Source: Streptomyces uncialis
Lineage (GTDB): Bacteria; Actinomycetota; Actinomycetes; Streptomycetales; Streptomycetaceae
DNA length: 64,000 bases
Reading direction: 5' to 3'
Assembly (NCBI RefSeq): GCF_036250755.1
Contig: NZ_CP109583.1
Span: forward strand, 930,001-994,000
This document shows positions 38,730-47,546 of this stretch, in pieces. The position numbers and the translations under genes were made by a program. Position 1 is the stretch's first letter. The number at the start of each line of letters is the position of its first letter. The notes under the pieces were generated by a model. That model made no database searches and was not told where the DNA came from. It was given only the letters and a program-made list of their open reading frames with translations.

Positions 38730-40507
38730 TCCGCGACCTGTTCGCCGTCCTCGACGCGCGGTCCGCCCGGGCCAACCGCCGCCAGCTGGCGCGGATCACC
38801 GTCCTCGCACTGCTGGAGGGCCTGTCGTACGGGCTCGCGCTGCCGGTCCTCGCGGCGCTGCTGCGCGGCGACACGGCCGGGGCCGGCCGCTGGCTGGCCG
38901 TGCTCGCGGGAGTGACCGTCCTGACGATGCTGGCACGCCGGCGTCAGATCACCCGGGGCGCGGCGACCGCGATCGGGACGATTCACGCGCTCCAGCGGCG
39001 GCTCGTCTCGCATCTGGCCGTACTGCCCGTCGATTGGTTCACGGCGCGCCGGTCGGCGGCGCTGCCGCAGATCGTCACGGCCGGGGCCATCGGCGCCGGG
39101 CGCGGGGTGCCGTACCAGTTCATCTCGCTGGTGGGCGGGGTGGTGACCCCGGCCGTGGTGCTGGGGGTGGCGGCGCTGGTGGACTGGCGGCCCGCCCTGG
39201 TGATGCTGCTGACCGCGCCGCTGCTGTACGCGGTGCACCGGCGGACGACGGCGGTGGTGGACCGGGTCGAGGAGCGGACCCACGCGGCGGACGCGGAGGC
39301 GTCGGCGCGGGTGGTGGAGTTCGCCGAGGCGCAGGCCACCTTGCGGGCGTCGGGCAGCGAGGGGCTGGGCCGGGCGCTGCTGACCGACGCGCTGGACGCG
39401 GCGGGGGCGGCGCGGCGGGCCGATGTGCGGCGGGAGATCACGGCCCGGGTCGGTTTCGGGGTGGCCGTGCATCTCGCGGTCGGCGCGGTGGTCGCGGCGG
39501 TGGCGTGGCTGCTGCTGCGTGAGCCGTCGGACAGCGCGCTGCTGGTGGCGCTGCTGGTGCTGGCGGTGCGGTTCGCGGAGCCGGTCTCGGCCCTCGGGGA
39601 CGTGGCGCGGGACATGCGCTCGGGCCGTAAGCAGGTGGCGCGGATCGGTGAGTTGCTGGCGGCCGGGCCGCTGCCCGTGCCGGACGAGCCGCTCGGGCTG
39701 CCGGACGGCGGACTCGATCTGGAGTTCCGGGCCGTCGGTCTCGCCCACGGGGAGCGGAGCGTCCTGGACGGGTTCACCCTGCGGGTCCCGGCGGGGACGA
39801 CGACGGCGCTGGTGGGGCCGTCGGGCGCGGGCAAGACGACCGCGCTGCGGCTGGCGGCCCGGTTCGCCGACCCGGACACCGGACAGGTCCTCGTCGGCGG
39901 CACCGATGTACGCGACCTGGCGCCGGACACGCTGTACGGGGCGCTGTCGGTGGTGCTCCAGGACGTGGCGCTCACCGAGGGCACCGTGCGGGAGAACGTG
40001 CTCGCGGGGCGGCCGGACGCCGACGCGGAGCAGTTGGCGCGGGCCGCCGCGCTGGCCGGGGTGGACGAGATGGTGGCGCGGCTGCCGCGCGGCTGGGACA
40101 CCCCGGTCGGGGACCGGGGCGCGGCGCTGTCGGGCGGTGAGCGGCAGCGGGTGGCGCTGGCGCGGGCCGCGCTGCGTCAGGGGCGGGTGGTGCTCCTCGA
40201 CGAGGCGACGTCCGCGCTGGACCCGGTCAGCGAACGGATCGTCGCGCGCTGGGTCGCGGGGCTCGCGGGCCGGGCGACGCTGCTGGTGGTCGCCCATCAG
40301 CTGCACACCATCGCGTCCGCCGACCAGATCGTCGTCCTCGGTGACGACCCCGCGGGCCGGGTGGTGGAACGCGGTACGCACGACGAACTGCTGGCTCTCG
40401 ACGGACGGTACGCCCGGATGTGGCGGACCCGGTCCGCGGCCGAGGGCTGGCGGCTGGGCCCTGTGGAACAGCCCGATCCCCTGGAAGAGGAAGGTGCACT
40501 GTCATGA
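38726..40507 (+). CDS. ABC transporter, second fused subunit (IrtB/YbtQ-like)
   Basis: 593 residues, start GTG overlapping the upstream TGA by GTGA, so the two subunits are made in a coupled way as a heterodimer. Six membrane helices lie in ~20-300. The ATPase domain (~330-570) has GPSGAGKTTAL, VVLQDVAL, ALSGGERQRVALARAAL and VVLLDEATSALDPVSE. It lacks the fused siderophore-interacting domain found on mycobacterial IrtA; that activity is a separate gene immediately downstream. Expected role: import of an Fe-siderophore across the membrane. Confidence 0.88.
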   Translation: MIRDLFAVLDARSARANRRQLARITVLALLEGLSYGLALPVLAALLRGDTAGAGRWLAVLAGVTVLTMLARRRQITRGAATAIGTIHALQRRLVSHLAVLPVDWFTARRSAALPQIVTAGAIGAGRGVPYQFISLVGGVVTPAVVLGVAALVDWRPALVMLLTAPLLYAVHRRTTAVVDRVEERTHAADAEASARVVEFAEAQATLRASGSEGLGRALLTDALDAAGAARRADVRREITARVGFGVAVHLAVGAVVAAVAWLLLREPSDSALLVALLVLAVRFAEPVSALGDVARDMRSGRKQVARIGELLAAGPLPVPDEPLGLPDGGLDLEFRAVGLAHGERSVLDGFTLRVPAGTTTALVGPSGAGKTTALRLAARFADPDTGQVLVGGTDVRDLAPDTLYGALSVVLQDVALTEGTVRENVLAGRPDADAEQLARAAALAGVDEMVARLPRGWDTPVGDRGAALSGGERQRVALARAALRQGRVVLLDEATSALDPVSERIVARWVAGLAGRATLLVVAHQLHTIASADQIVVLGDDPAGRVVERGTHDELLALDGRYARMWRTRSAAEGWRLGPVEQPDPLEEEGALS

Positions 40508-41376
40508 TCTACGCCGAGCTGCGGGTGACCGCCGTGGCCGATGTCACCCCGGCCATGCGGAGGATCACGCTCAGCGGGGAGGGGCTGGCGGACTTCGTGC
40601 CGCTCGCCCCCGACCAGCAGATCAAGCTGTTCTTCGCCCGGGACGGCGGGGTGCCCCGGGTGCCGCCGCCGCCCGCCGACGGGGACGTCGCCACCTGGTA
40701 CCAGCGGTATCTGGCGATCCCCGAGCCCGAACGGCCATGGATGCGGACCTACTCGGTGCGCCACCACCGGCCGGGGCGGCGGGAGATCGATGTGGACTTC
40801 GCGCTGCACGGGCCGGGCGGCGGCGAAGGCCCCGCGTCCCGCTGGGCGTTCACGGCGCGGCCCGGCGCGGTGGTGGGGCTGGTCGGCCCGGCGGCCAGCA
40901 CCCTGCGCAGAGCGGATGCCCCGGACTGGCGGCTGTTCGCCGGTGACGAGACGGCGCTGCCGGCCATCGGGGCCCTCGTCGAGTCGCTGGAACCGGGCGC
41001 GCGGGCGCTGGTGTTCGCGGAGGTCGCGGGGCCCGGTGAGGAGCAGGGCTGGACGAGCGCGGGTCTGGTGGAGACGCACTGGCTGCACCGGGGTCCGGTC
41101 GCGCCGGGCCGGTCCACGGCACTGGTGGACGCGTTGCGCGCGGCCCCGTTCCCGTCCGGTGAGGTCTTCGCCTGGGTGGCCGGGGAGGCGTCGGCGGTTC
41201 GCGCGGTCCGCCGTCATCTGGTGAACGAGCGGGGCATCGACAAACGTCAGGTCGCCTTCACCGGCTACTGGCGGCTGCGGCTCGCCCAGGACGACGCGCC
41301 GACCGCCGAGGACGCGGCCGACCGGACGGAGGCCCTGGCGGATCTCGCCGAGGCCCAGGCCCGGCAGGGCGCCTGA
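40504..41376 (+). CDS. Siderophore-interacting protein (ViuB-type ferric reductase)
   Basis: 290 residues, ATG overlapping the upstream stop as ATGA. The N-terminal FAD-binding barrel carries the flavin motif RTYSVR (81-86). The C-terminal half is NAD(P)H-binding (DWRLFAGDETALPAIGALVESL, then VFAWVAGEASAVRAVRRHL). These enzymes reduce ferric iron from an imported siderophore. It fits exactly after the importer subunits, replacing the IrtA-fused domain of mycobacteria. Confidence 0.92.
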   Translation: MIYAELRVTAVADVTPAMRRITLSGEGLADFVPLAPDQQIKLFFARDGGVPRVPPPPADGDVATWYQRYLAIPEPERPWMRTYSVRHHRPGRREIDVDFALHGPGGGEGPASRWAFTARPGAVVGLVGPAASTLRRADAPDWRLFAGDETALPAIGALVESLEPGARALVFAEVAGPGEEQGWTSAGLVETHWLHRGPVAPGRSTALVDALRAAPFPSGEVFAWVAGEASAVRAVRRHLVNERGIDKRQVAFTGYWRLRLAQDDAPTAEDAADRTEALADLAEAQARQGA

Positions 41377-41469
41377 CCCGCGTTCCAGGGGCCGGTCCCG
41401 GCCCGGCCCGACCCTGTCAGCTCAGTACACGCACCCGCACACGCACACGCAAGAGATCGAGGAACCGCC

Positions 41470-42474
41470 ATGCCCAGACTCCCCCGTACCCTCGTCGCCG
41501 CCGCGCTGGCCGCTGTGACGGGGCTGGCCCTGTCCGGCTGCGGGGGTGACGGGGCGCCCACGGTGACGAAGCCGTCGGGGCAGCAGGCCGAGGGCTCCGG
41601 CGCGTTCCCGGTGACGGTGACCCACGCGCAGGGGACGGTGACCGTGCCCAGCAAGCCCGAGCGGGTCGTCGTCCTCGGCTTCGCGGACGCCCAGATAGCC
41701 GCCGCGCTGGACGCCCCGGTGGTCGGCGCCGCCCGCAACACCTCCTCGCCGGACGGCAACTGGCCGGGGGTGAAGCCCGCGTTCGCGTCGGACATCGTCA
41801 CGCTGGACTCGCTGAACCCGAATCTGGAGAAGATCGCCGCGCTGGACCCCGATCTGATCCTGATGACGACGGCGCAGCCCGCGTTCGGCAACGCGTACGA
41901 CAAGCTGTCGGAGTTCGCGCCGGTGATCTCGTACAAGGAGAAGCTCCTGCACGACTCCGGCGACGAGTTGACGACACTGATCGGGGCGGCGCTCGGGAAG
42001 AAGGAGAAGGCGGCGGAGCTGATCGCCTCCTCCCGGGCGGCTCTCGCCGGTTTCACGAAGGAGCATCCGGGGCTGAAGGGCAAGGAGTACGCGTTCGGTC
42101 AGCAGTACGACGGCACGGTGTACGCGGTGGTGGCGCCCGGCGGGCCCACGGTGGCGTTCTTCGGGGCGCTGGGGATGCGGCTGCCGAAGGAACTCGCGGC
42201 GCTGCCCGTCACCCTGGGCGGTTCCACGGCGATCGCGCCGGAGCGGCTGGATCTGCTGGACAGCGCGGATGTCGCCTTCTTCGGGGTGTACGGCGCGAAG
42301 GAGCGCGGTGCCTTCGTGAAGCGGCCCCTGGTGTCCGGGCTCGATCTGACGAAGAGCGGGAACCTGAACTTCCTGGAGATCAACGAGGCGGCCATGCTGC
42401 TGGGTCCGAACCCCGCGGTCACCGGTGAACTGCTGGCGCGGCTCGGTCCGGCGCTGAAGAAGATCGCGTCCTGA
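41470..42474 (+). CDS. Iron-siderophore-binding lipoprotein
   Basis: 334 residues with a lipoprotein signal peptide; the lipobox LSGC puts the acylated Cys at 24. The FecB/FhuD-type class III binding fold follows: PERVVVLGFADAQIAAAL, PNLEKIAALDPDLILM, a long connecting helix, and GNLNFLEINEAAMLLG. GAGGAA precedes the ATG. It captures Fe-siderophore outside the membrane for the ABC subunits upstream. The 93-base gap before it holds a (CGCACA)n-like tract. No FecCD-type permease is present, so the lipoprotein would have to serve the exporter-fold pair or a permease elsewhere. Confidence 0.88.
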   Translation: MPRLPRTLVAAALAAVTGLALSGCGGDGAPTVTKPSGQQAEGSGAFPVTVTHAQGTVTVPSKPERVVVLGFADAQIAAALDAPVVGAARNTSSPDGNWPGVKPAFASDIVTLDSLNPNLEKIAALDPDLILMTTAQPAFGNAYDKLSEFAPVISYKEKLLHDSGDELTTLIGAALGKKEKAAELIASSRAALAGFTKEHPGLKGKEYAFGQQYDGTVYAVVAPGGPTVAFFGALGMRLPKELAALPVTLGGSTAIAPERLDLLDSADVAFFGVYGAKERGAFVKRPLVSGLDLTKSGNLNFLEINEAAMLLGPNPAVTGELLARLGPALKKIAS

Positions 42475-43697
42475 TGGGCCGTCTCACCCTGGATCTGACA
42501 CCGCTGCGCGGACGCGGCTTCCGCGCGGTGTTCGTGGGCCGGACGGTCGCGGTGTTCGGGATCGGTTTCGCGCTGGTGGCGGTGCCGCTCCAGGTGTACG
42601 CGCTGACCGGCTCGACCGCGCGGGTCGCGACGGTCACCGTGGCGGTGGGCGCGGCGGCGTTCACGGGCACCCTGCTCGGTGGGGTGCTCGCGGACCGCTT
42701 CGACCGGGGCCGGGTCATCGTGGTGGCGCGGGCGTCCGTGGGGGTGGTGTTCGCCGTCCTCGCCGTGAACGCGGCGGCACCGGAGCCGCGGTTATGGGTC
42801 ATCCATGTGTGCGGGATGGCCGAGGGCATCGCGGACGGGGTGTCGGGGACGGCGCTGATGGCGGCGACACCGAGCCTGGTGCCGAAGGACCGGCTGGCGG
42901 CGGCGGGTGCGCTGATGGCGGTGACCGTCGATCTCGGGTCGGTCGCGGCCCCCGCCCTGGGCGGGCTGTTGGTGACGACCACCGGGTTCTGGGGCAACTA
43001 CGCGGTGTGCGCGGCCCTCGCGGTCGTCACCACGGCCGCCCTCAGCAGGCTGCCGCCGCTGCCGCCACCCGGGGCGGTGCCCGGTGAGACGGCCGCGAGG
43101 GCGGTCGTGGCGGGCACCCGGTTCGCCGTCCGGGACCGGATCGTGGGGCCCACGCTGCTGGTCGGGCTCGCCGCGATGGTGCTGTCCGGCTGGCATGTCC
43201 TGCTGCCGGAGTACGGGAGTCGGGTGCTCGGTGTCGGCCCCGGCGCCCTGGGTGTGCTGTACGCGGCCCCGGCGGCGGGGGCCTTGCTGACCTCGCTGAC
43301 CAGCGGCTGGACCGGGCGGGTCCGGCGGCCCGGGGCGGTGGCGATCGGCGCGCTGCTGGTGTCCGGGGCGGGGCTCGCCGTCACGGGGCTCGCGGGCGGG
43401 GTGGTCCTCGCGGTCGCCGGTCTGGCGCTGTTCGGGGCGGGCCGGGTCGCCGGTGACGTGCTGCGGTACGCGCTGGTGCAGCGGCACACCCCGGACCGGT
43501 TCCGGGGGCGGGTCGCGGCGCTGTGGACGGCGCAGATCACGACGGGGGTCGCGGTCGGCGGGGCGGTGGCGGGCGGGGTGGCCCTGCTGATGTCCCCGGC
43601 GGGCGCGTTCCTGGTGTACGGCGCGGTGGGTGTGGTCTGCGCGGTGGCTCTCGCGCTGGGCGCGCCGACGCTACGCGGCGTCGGTCCGGACGCCTGA
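42474..43697 (+). CDS. EntS-like MFS transporter (siderophore exporter type)
   Basis: 407 residues, start overlapping the upstream stop by one base (TGATG). About twelve membrane helices and motif A GGVLADRFDRGRVIVVAR place it in the MFS group of EntS, the enterobactin exporter. Here it probably exports a siderophore or recycles the iron-free form. No siderophore biosynthesis gene is in the window. Its last 27 bases overlap the end of the converging regulator gene. Confidence 0.85.
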   Translation: MGRLTLDLTPLRGRGFRAVFVGRTVAVFGIGFALVAVPLQVYALTGSTARVATVTVAVGAAAFTGTLLGGVLADRFDRGRVIVVARASVGVVFAVLAVNAAAPEPRLWVIHVCGMAEGIADGVSGTALMAATPSLVPKDRLAAAGALMAVTVDLGSVAAPALGGLLVTTTGFWGNYAVCAALAVVTTAALSRLPPLPPPGAVPGETAARAVVAGTRFAVRDRIVGPTLLVGLAAMVLSGWHVLLPEYGSRVLGVGPGALGVLYAAPAAGALLTSLTSGWTGRVRRPGAVAIGALLVSGAGLAVTGLAGGVVLAVAGLALFGAGRVAGDVLRYALVQRHTPDRFRGRVAALWTAQITTGVAVGGAVAGGVALLMSPAGAFLVYGAVGVVCAVALALGAPTLRGVGPDA

Positions 43698-44435
43698 GCC
43701 GAGCGGTGCGGCCGGGTCCTCGAAGCGGGGTCCGCCCAGCCGGTGCAGGGTGAAGGTGTCGGCGCCCCAGCGGACGTTGCGGCGGCACTCCAGGCCCTGG
43801 CGGGCGAGGTGCGGGGCGAGCCGCTCGACCCGGGCGCGCAGCGCGCGCAGACTCATCGGGCGGGACGGGTCCCCGAGCAGCCAGCGCAGATCGTGGCAGC
43901 AGAGCGGGGAGCGGGCGCCGAGCAGGATCTCCAGCAGCAGCGACTGGCTGCGGTAGGGCCGCAGCGGTTCGCCCCCTCGGCCCCGCGCGGGTCCGGGGGC
44001 GCGCCGCAGCCAGCGCAGGTCCGCCTCGATCCGGGCGGCGATCGCGCTCTCCGCGGTGTTCCTGCACAGGACGTTGACCGCTCCGGCGGCGAGCAGCGCG
44101 GCGCAGTCGACCCGGCCCGGGGTGGACACGGCGACCGGGGCGAGCAGCCGTAACGCGCGTACGCGGCGGACGAGTTCGGCGGTGGGCTCGGGGCGCGGGG
44201 TGTCGAGCAGGGCGAGCACTCCGGGGGCGCGGCGCAGATACTCGTAGCCGCGCTGGTCGCCCCAGCGGCGGACGACGAAGCGCGGCGGGCCCGCGCGGTG
44301 CAGTCGCTTGGCCCAGGCGACGCTGGCCTCGATGTCCGGCGAGACGATCACCACGAGCGGGCCCGCGCCGCCGCGCGGGGCCCGGGGCCTGCCGCGGGGC
44401 GCTGCCGTGGTGCGGGGCTGCTCGATGGTCAGCAT
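43671..44435 (-). CDS. Winged-helix regulator with degenerate receiver-like domain
   Basis: 254 residues. Residues ~28-140 resemble a response-regulator receiver (VVIVSPDIEAS, then LLDTPRPEP, APVAVSTPG, LLAAGAVNVL), but the acidic pocket and conserved phospho-acceptor context are not convincing. Residues ~165-240 look like an OmpR-type winged helix (LLLEILLGARSPLCCHDLRWLL, then LRALRARVERLAPHLARQG and a final wing). It converges on the siderophore operon with a 27-base overlap. Two ACATGT-centred palindromes lie upstream of it, suggesting autoregulation. The link to iron is by position only. Confidence 0.65.
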   Translation of the reverse strand: MLTIEQPRTTAAPRGRPRAPRGGAGPLVVIVSPDIEASVAWAKRLHRAGPPRFVVRRWGDQRGYEYLRRAPGVLALLDTPRPEPTAELVRRVRALRLLAPVAVSTPGRVDCAALLAAGAVNVLCRNTAESAIAARIEADLRWLRRAPGPARGRGGEPLRPYRSQSLLLEILLGARSPLCCHDLRWLLGDPSRPMSLRALRARVERLAPHLARQGLECRRNVRWGADTFTLHRLGGPRFEDPAAPLGSGVRTDAA

Positions 44436-44507
44436 CCGGTCGTCCTCCGTTCGGGCCTCGGGCCCGGCTCCCCACGGTCCGCGGTGAGGAACCGCCTCGG
44501 AGCGGCC

Positions 44508-44524
44508 TACCTACATGTTAGGTA
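44508..44524. promoter_or_regulatory. Palindrome upstream of the winged-helix gene (site 1)
   Basis: TACCTACATGTTAGGTA: perfect six-base arms TACCTA/TAGGTA around CATGT, 73 bases upstream of the regulator start. The arms point the opposite way from a classical iron box. Confidence 0.6.
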
Positions 44525-44668
44525 CCCGTCGCGGAGCACCGTCAAGCCCGGACGGCTCGACTCCCTTGCGGACGAGCCCGCTTGAAACCCTTCACGCGAG
44601 GAAGATCGACGGGCGTCATCGCAGGTCGGCGGCGTACGGCCGCCGGAAGGCGTTCCGAAGGAAGGCTA

Positions 44669-44687
44669 CTTAACATGTAACTAAGTG
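44669..44687. promoter_or_regulatory. Related palindrome (site 2)
   Basis: ACTTA-ACATGT-AAC-TAAGT, again centred on ACATGT with five-base outer arms, in the same gene-free stretch (44436-44728), about 160 bases from site 1. This 293-base stretch has no gene. Around these sites the A/T content is clearly raised. Confidence 0.5.
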
Positions 44688-44728
44688 ATCGTCACGAAGG
44701 GGACGGCGGGACGCGAGGGGCGGACGGG

Positions 44729-46024
44729 TCAGCGGCCGAGGATGTCGCCGAGTTCCCGGTCGAGCCGGAGCAGGGCTTCCTCGGGCGGGACCCGCTGGGT
44801 CAACGCGCCGTGCGTCACGGCGGCCACGGCCAGACTGACCTGCTCGTAGTGGACGCTGGTGAGCCGCACCCGGGCCGACCGTACGCCGCGCGCCAGTTCC
44901 GGCAGATACGGGAAGCGTCGTACCAGCGCGGGGTCGCTGTACAGCGAGGCGCGTACCGGTGGCAGCGCGCCTTCCGTGAGCACCTGCCGCTGCGCCTTCT
45001 CACCGAGGAGGTGGGCGAGCAGGTCGGCGGCGGAACGCGGGTGCGGGGAGCGGGCGTTGACGGCGAGGTTGGAGCCGCCGAGGACGCCCGCGCCGGGGCC
45101 GTCCCGGCCGGGCAGCGGCACCGCCCCGACCTTGCCGGCGACCGGGGAGCCGGGCGCGGAGGCCAGTGCGTACACATAGGGCCAGTTCCGCAGGAACAAC
45201 AGCTCACCGGACTGGAACGCCAGCCGTGAGGTCTCCTCCTTGTAGGTCAGGGCCTGTTCGGGTATCCAGCCCTCGCGCAGCCCGTCGGTGAGGAACCGGA
45301 GTCCTTCGAGGGCCGCGGGCGAGGCCACCGTGATCTCACCGTCGGGTCCGGTGAGCGAGCCGCCCGCCGACTGGATCGCCTCGGTGACGTTCACCGTCAG
45401 CCCCTCGTACGGCAGGAGCTGGCCCGCGTAGCCCTGCATGCCGTACTCGGCGGACAGGGTGGCGGCCTGGTCGGCGAGTTCGTCCCAGGTGCGCGGCGGG
45501 CCGAGCCCTTCCCGGGCGAGGATGTCCTTGCGGTAGTAGAGCAGGCCCGCGTTGGTGACATACGGCGCCGCGTACAGGCGGCCCCGGTAGGTGCCGGTGT
45601 CCAGGACGGGCGGCAGCAGGGAGTCGAGGGGCAGTGCGGAGCGGTCGAGGGGGGCGATCCAGCCGTGCCCGGCGAACTCCGCGGTCCACGCCACGTCGAT
45701 GTTCAGGACGTCGAAACGGGTGCTGCCCGCGCGCAGGCTGTCCCGCATCTGGGCGTGGACCTCGTCGGCGGCCTCGGGCAGTTCGACGAGTTCGACCCGC
45801 TCGGCGGGGCGTGCCCGGTTCCAGTCGTCGAGGACGCGGTGGAGGTAGCGGGTCAGGTCGCGGCCGGTGACCATGGTCAGCGGGCCCCGCCCGTCGGACG
45901 CGGCGCCGACCGGGTCCCGTTCGGCGCCGGACGCGGTCAGCGCGGTCAGCAGCAGCGCCGTGGCCAGGACCGCCCGCCCGGTCAGGCGGAGCCGCCGAAC
46001 CAGGTCGTCACCGACGCCGCGCAT
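44729..46024 (-). CDS. ABC-type sugar-binding protein, orphan, without lipobox
   Basis: 431 residues of the extracellular solute-binding family 1 (maltose/trehalose type): STRFDVLNIDVAWTAEFAGHGW, YAAPYVTNAGLLYYRKDIL, GLGPPRTWDELADQAATL, FLRNWPYVYALA. The N-terminus has a hydrophobic export segment, but the expected LxGC box reads LTASGAERD, so there is no cysteine for lipid attachment. No permease or ATPase partner is adjacent. It may be released, or retain only a sensing role. It diverges from the PadR operon. Confidence 0.82.
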   Translation of the reverse strand: MRGVGDDLVRRLRLTGRAVLATALLLTALTASGAERDPVGAASDGRGPLTMVTGRDLTRYLHRVLDDWNRARPAERVELVELPEAADEVHAQMRDSLRAGSTRFDVLNIDVAWTAEFAGHGWIAPLDRSALPLDSLLPPVLDTGTYRGRLYAAPYVTNAGLLYYRKDILAREGLGPPRTWDELADQAATLSAEYGMQGYAGQLLPYEGLTVNVTEAIQSAGGSLTGPDGEITVASPAALEGLRFLTDGLREGWIPEQALTYKEETSRLAFQSGELLFLRNWPYVYALASAPGSPVAGKVGAVPLPGRDGPGAGVLGGSNLAVNARSPHPRSAADLLAHLLGEKAQRQVLTEGALPPVRASLYSDPALVRRFPYLPELARGVRSARVRLTSVHYEQVSLAVAAVTHGALTQRVPPEEALLRLDRELGDILGR

Positions 46025-46146
46025 CGCTTCCCGCCCTCCCCCGGCCGCCCGGGAGCGGTCCTCCCCTGACGGTCACGTCCTTCCGAGTGCCGCACCAGGC
46101 ATCATGTATACCTGCGGAACGGTGCGACACCCATCGGCACGGATCG

Positions 46147-46175
46147 TTGTCCGACCGTACGTGTCGAGATACGAA
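46147..46175 (+). promoter_or_regulatory. Possible vegetative promoter for the PadR operon
   Basis: TTGTCC (46147-46152), a 17-base spacer, then TACGAA (46170-46175), about 55 bases before the PadR start. It is a moderate match to the -35/-10 consensus and is unproven. Confidence 0.35.
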
Positions 46176-46229
46176 CCGGCGGTTCGCGGCGGAGCGTCCG
46201 CCCTGTTGTCCTAGGAGGGACCCGGCACC

Positions 46230-46739
46230 GTGCGTCTTCACCTGCTGGCGCTGCTCGCCGGTGGTCCCGCCCACGGTTACGAGCTGAAACAGGCTCTGGA
46301 GAAACTCCTGGGCGGGGCGTACCCTCAGCCGAACATCGGGCAGATCTACGTCACACTCGGCAGGCTGGAGCAGGCGGGGCTCATCGAGGGGAAGCATGTG
46401 AGCCAGTCGGACCGGCCCGACAAGAAGATCTACGAGATCACGGCGGCCGGCCGGGAAGCGGTCGACGCCTGGTACGAGACGCCCTCGGAGACCCCGCGGG
46501 TGCGCGACGACTTCTTCATGAAGCTCGCCCTCGCCCATCTCACCGGTGCGGCCGACCAGATCAACCTCATCAACAAGCAGCGGCGCCACTACCTCACCCT
46601 GATGCGGGCCCTGTCCCGGCTGGAGCGCGGGGACGGCGAGCCCACCGGCCGGATCGCCCGGCTCCTGGTCGAGGGGGCGTCACTGCATCTCCAGGCCGAT
46701 CTCGACTGGCTGGAGCGCTGCCAGGAGGAACTCGAATGA
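46230..46739 (+). CDS. PadR family transcriptional regulator
   Basis: 169 residues from GTG 46230; TAGGAGGG lies about ten bases upstream. The winged helix is typical: LHLLALLAGGPAHGYELKQALEK, PNIGQIYVTLGRLEQAGLI, then the wing SDRPDKKIYEITAAGREAV. A C-terminal helical bundle follows. It is the first gene of a three-gene operon with an ABC ATPase and FtsX permease, the standard arrangement in which PadR represses its own transporter until a drug or peptide binds. Confidence 0.9.
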   Translation: MRLHLLALLAGGPAHGYELKQALEKLLGGAYPQPNIGQIYVTLGRLEQAGLIEGKHVSQSDRPDKKIYEITAAGREAVDAWYETPSETPRVRDDFFMKLALAHLTGAADQINLINKQRRHYLTLMRALSRLERGDGEPTGRIARLLVEGASLHLQADLDWLERCQEELE

Positions 46740-47542
46740 GTGCCGACCCCACCGCCGCGGACGGCCCGGACACCCCGACGGCCCACGAGGGCGGCGGCCC
46801 CGACAACGGTCCGCTGCTCTCCGTACGCGGTCTGACGAAGAGCCATCCCGGGGACGGGGGTCCCGTGCACGCCGTGCGGGGCATCGATCTCGACGTGGCG
46901 CGCGGGCAGTTCGTGGCGATCACCGGTACCTCGGGGGCGGGCAAGTCGACGCTGCTGCATCTGCTGGGCGGTCTGGAGCGGCCCGACAGCGGCACGATCC
47001 GGCTGGCGGGACGGCGCGTCGACGGGCTGAGCGAGGCCCGCTGGGCCGTGCTGCGCCGCCGCAGGCTGGGTATCGTCTTCCAGTTCTTCAACCTGGTGTC
47101 CACCCTGACCGTCGCCGACAACGTCGAGATGCCCGCGCTGCTCGCGGGGCGCGGCGCCCGCTCCGGCCGGTCCGATGTACGCGAACTGCTCGTCAGGCTC
47201 GGGCTGGACGGCAAACGGGACACCCTGCCGGGCGATCTGTCCGGCGGTGAGCAGCAGCGGGTGGCGCTGGCGCGGGCGCTGGTGAACCGGCCCGACCTGC
47301 TGCTGGCCGACGAACCGACGGGCAGCCTCGACAACCGGGGCACACGTGAGGTGGTCAACCTGCTGAGCGAGTTCCACGCGCGGGGCCAGACGATCGTCCT
47401 GGTCACCCATGACGCCCGGGTGGCGAGCGCGGCCGAGCGGGTCCTGACGGTCAGCGACGGCCGGATCGTCGACGACATCGACCTGACCGACGGGAACGGG
47501 AGCGCGGCGGGCGCCGCCGGACTCGTCGAACTGGCGGAGTGA
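46736..47542 (+). CDS. ABC transporter ATP-binding protein (MacB/LolD type)
   Basis: 268 residues, ATG overlapping the PadR stop as ATGA. A ~30-residue acidic leader precedes the ATPase: Walker A GTSGAGKSTLLHLL, Q-loop VFQFFNLVSTLTV, signature LSGGEQQRVALARALV, Walker B LLLADEPTGSLDNRG, and H-loop VTHDARV. The EPTGSLD form and FQFFNL motif are typical of ATPases paired with FtsX-type permeases. It powers the permease encoded four bases downstream, probably for antimicrobial-peptide or envelope-stress responses. Confidence 0.93.
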   Translation: MSADPTAADGPDTPTAHEGGGPDNGPLLSVRGLTKSHPGDGGPVHAVRGIDLDVARGQFVAITGTSGAGKSTLLHLLGGLERPDSGTIRLAGRRVDGLSEARWAVLRRRRLGIVFQFFNLVSTLTVADNVEMPALLAGRGARSGRSDVRELLVRLGLDGKRDTLPGDLSGGEQQRVALARALVNRPDLLLADEPTGSLDNRGTREVVNLLSEFHARGQTIVLVTHDARVASAAERVLTVSDGRIVDDIDLTDGNGSAAGAAGLVELAE

Positions 47543-47546
47543 GCCG

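Noticed and set aside
44508-44524. Iron box (DmdR/IdeR site) at the palindrome TACCTACATGTTAGGTA
   Set aside because: The half-sites are inverted relative to the TTAGGTTAGGCTAACCTAA consensus, so it was kept as an unknown operator.
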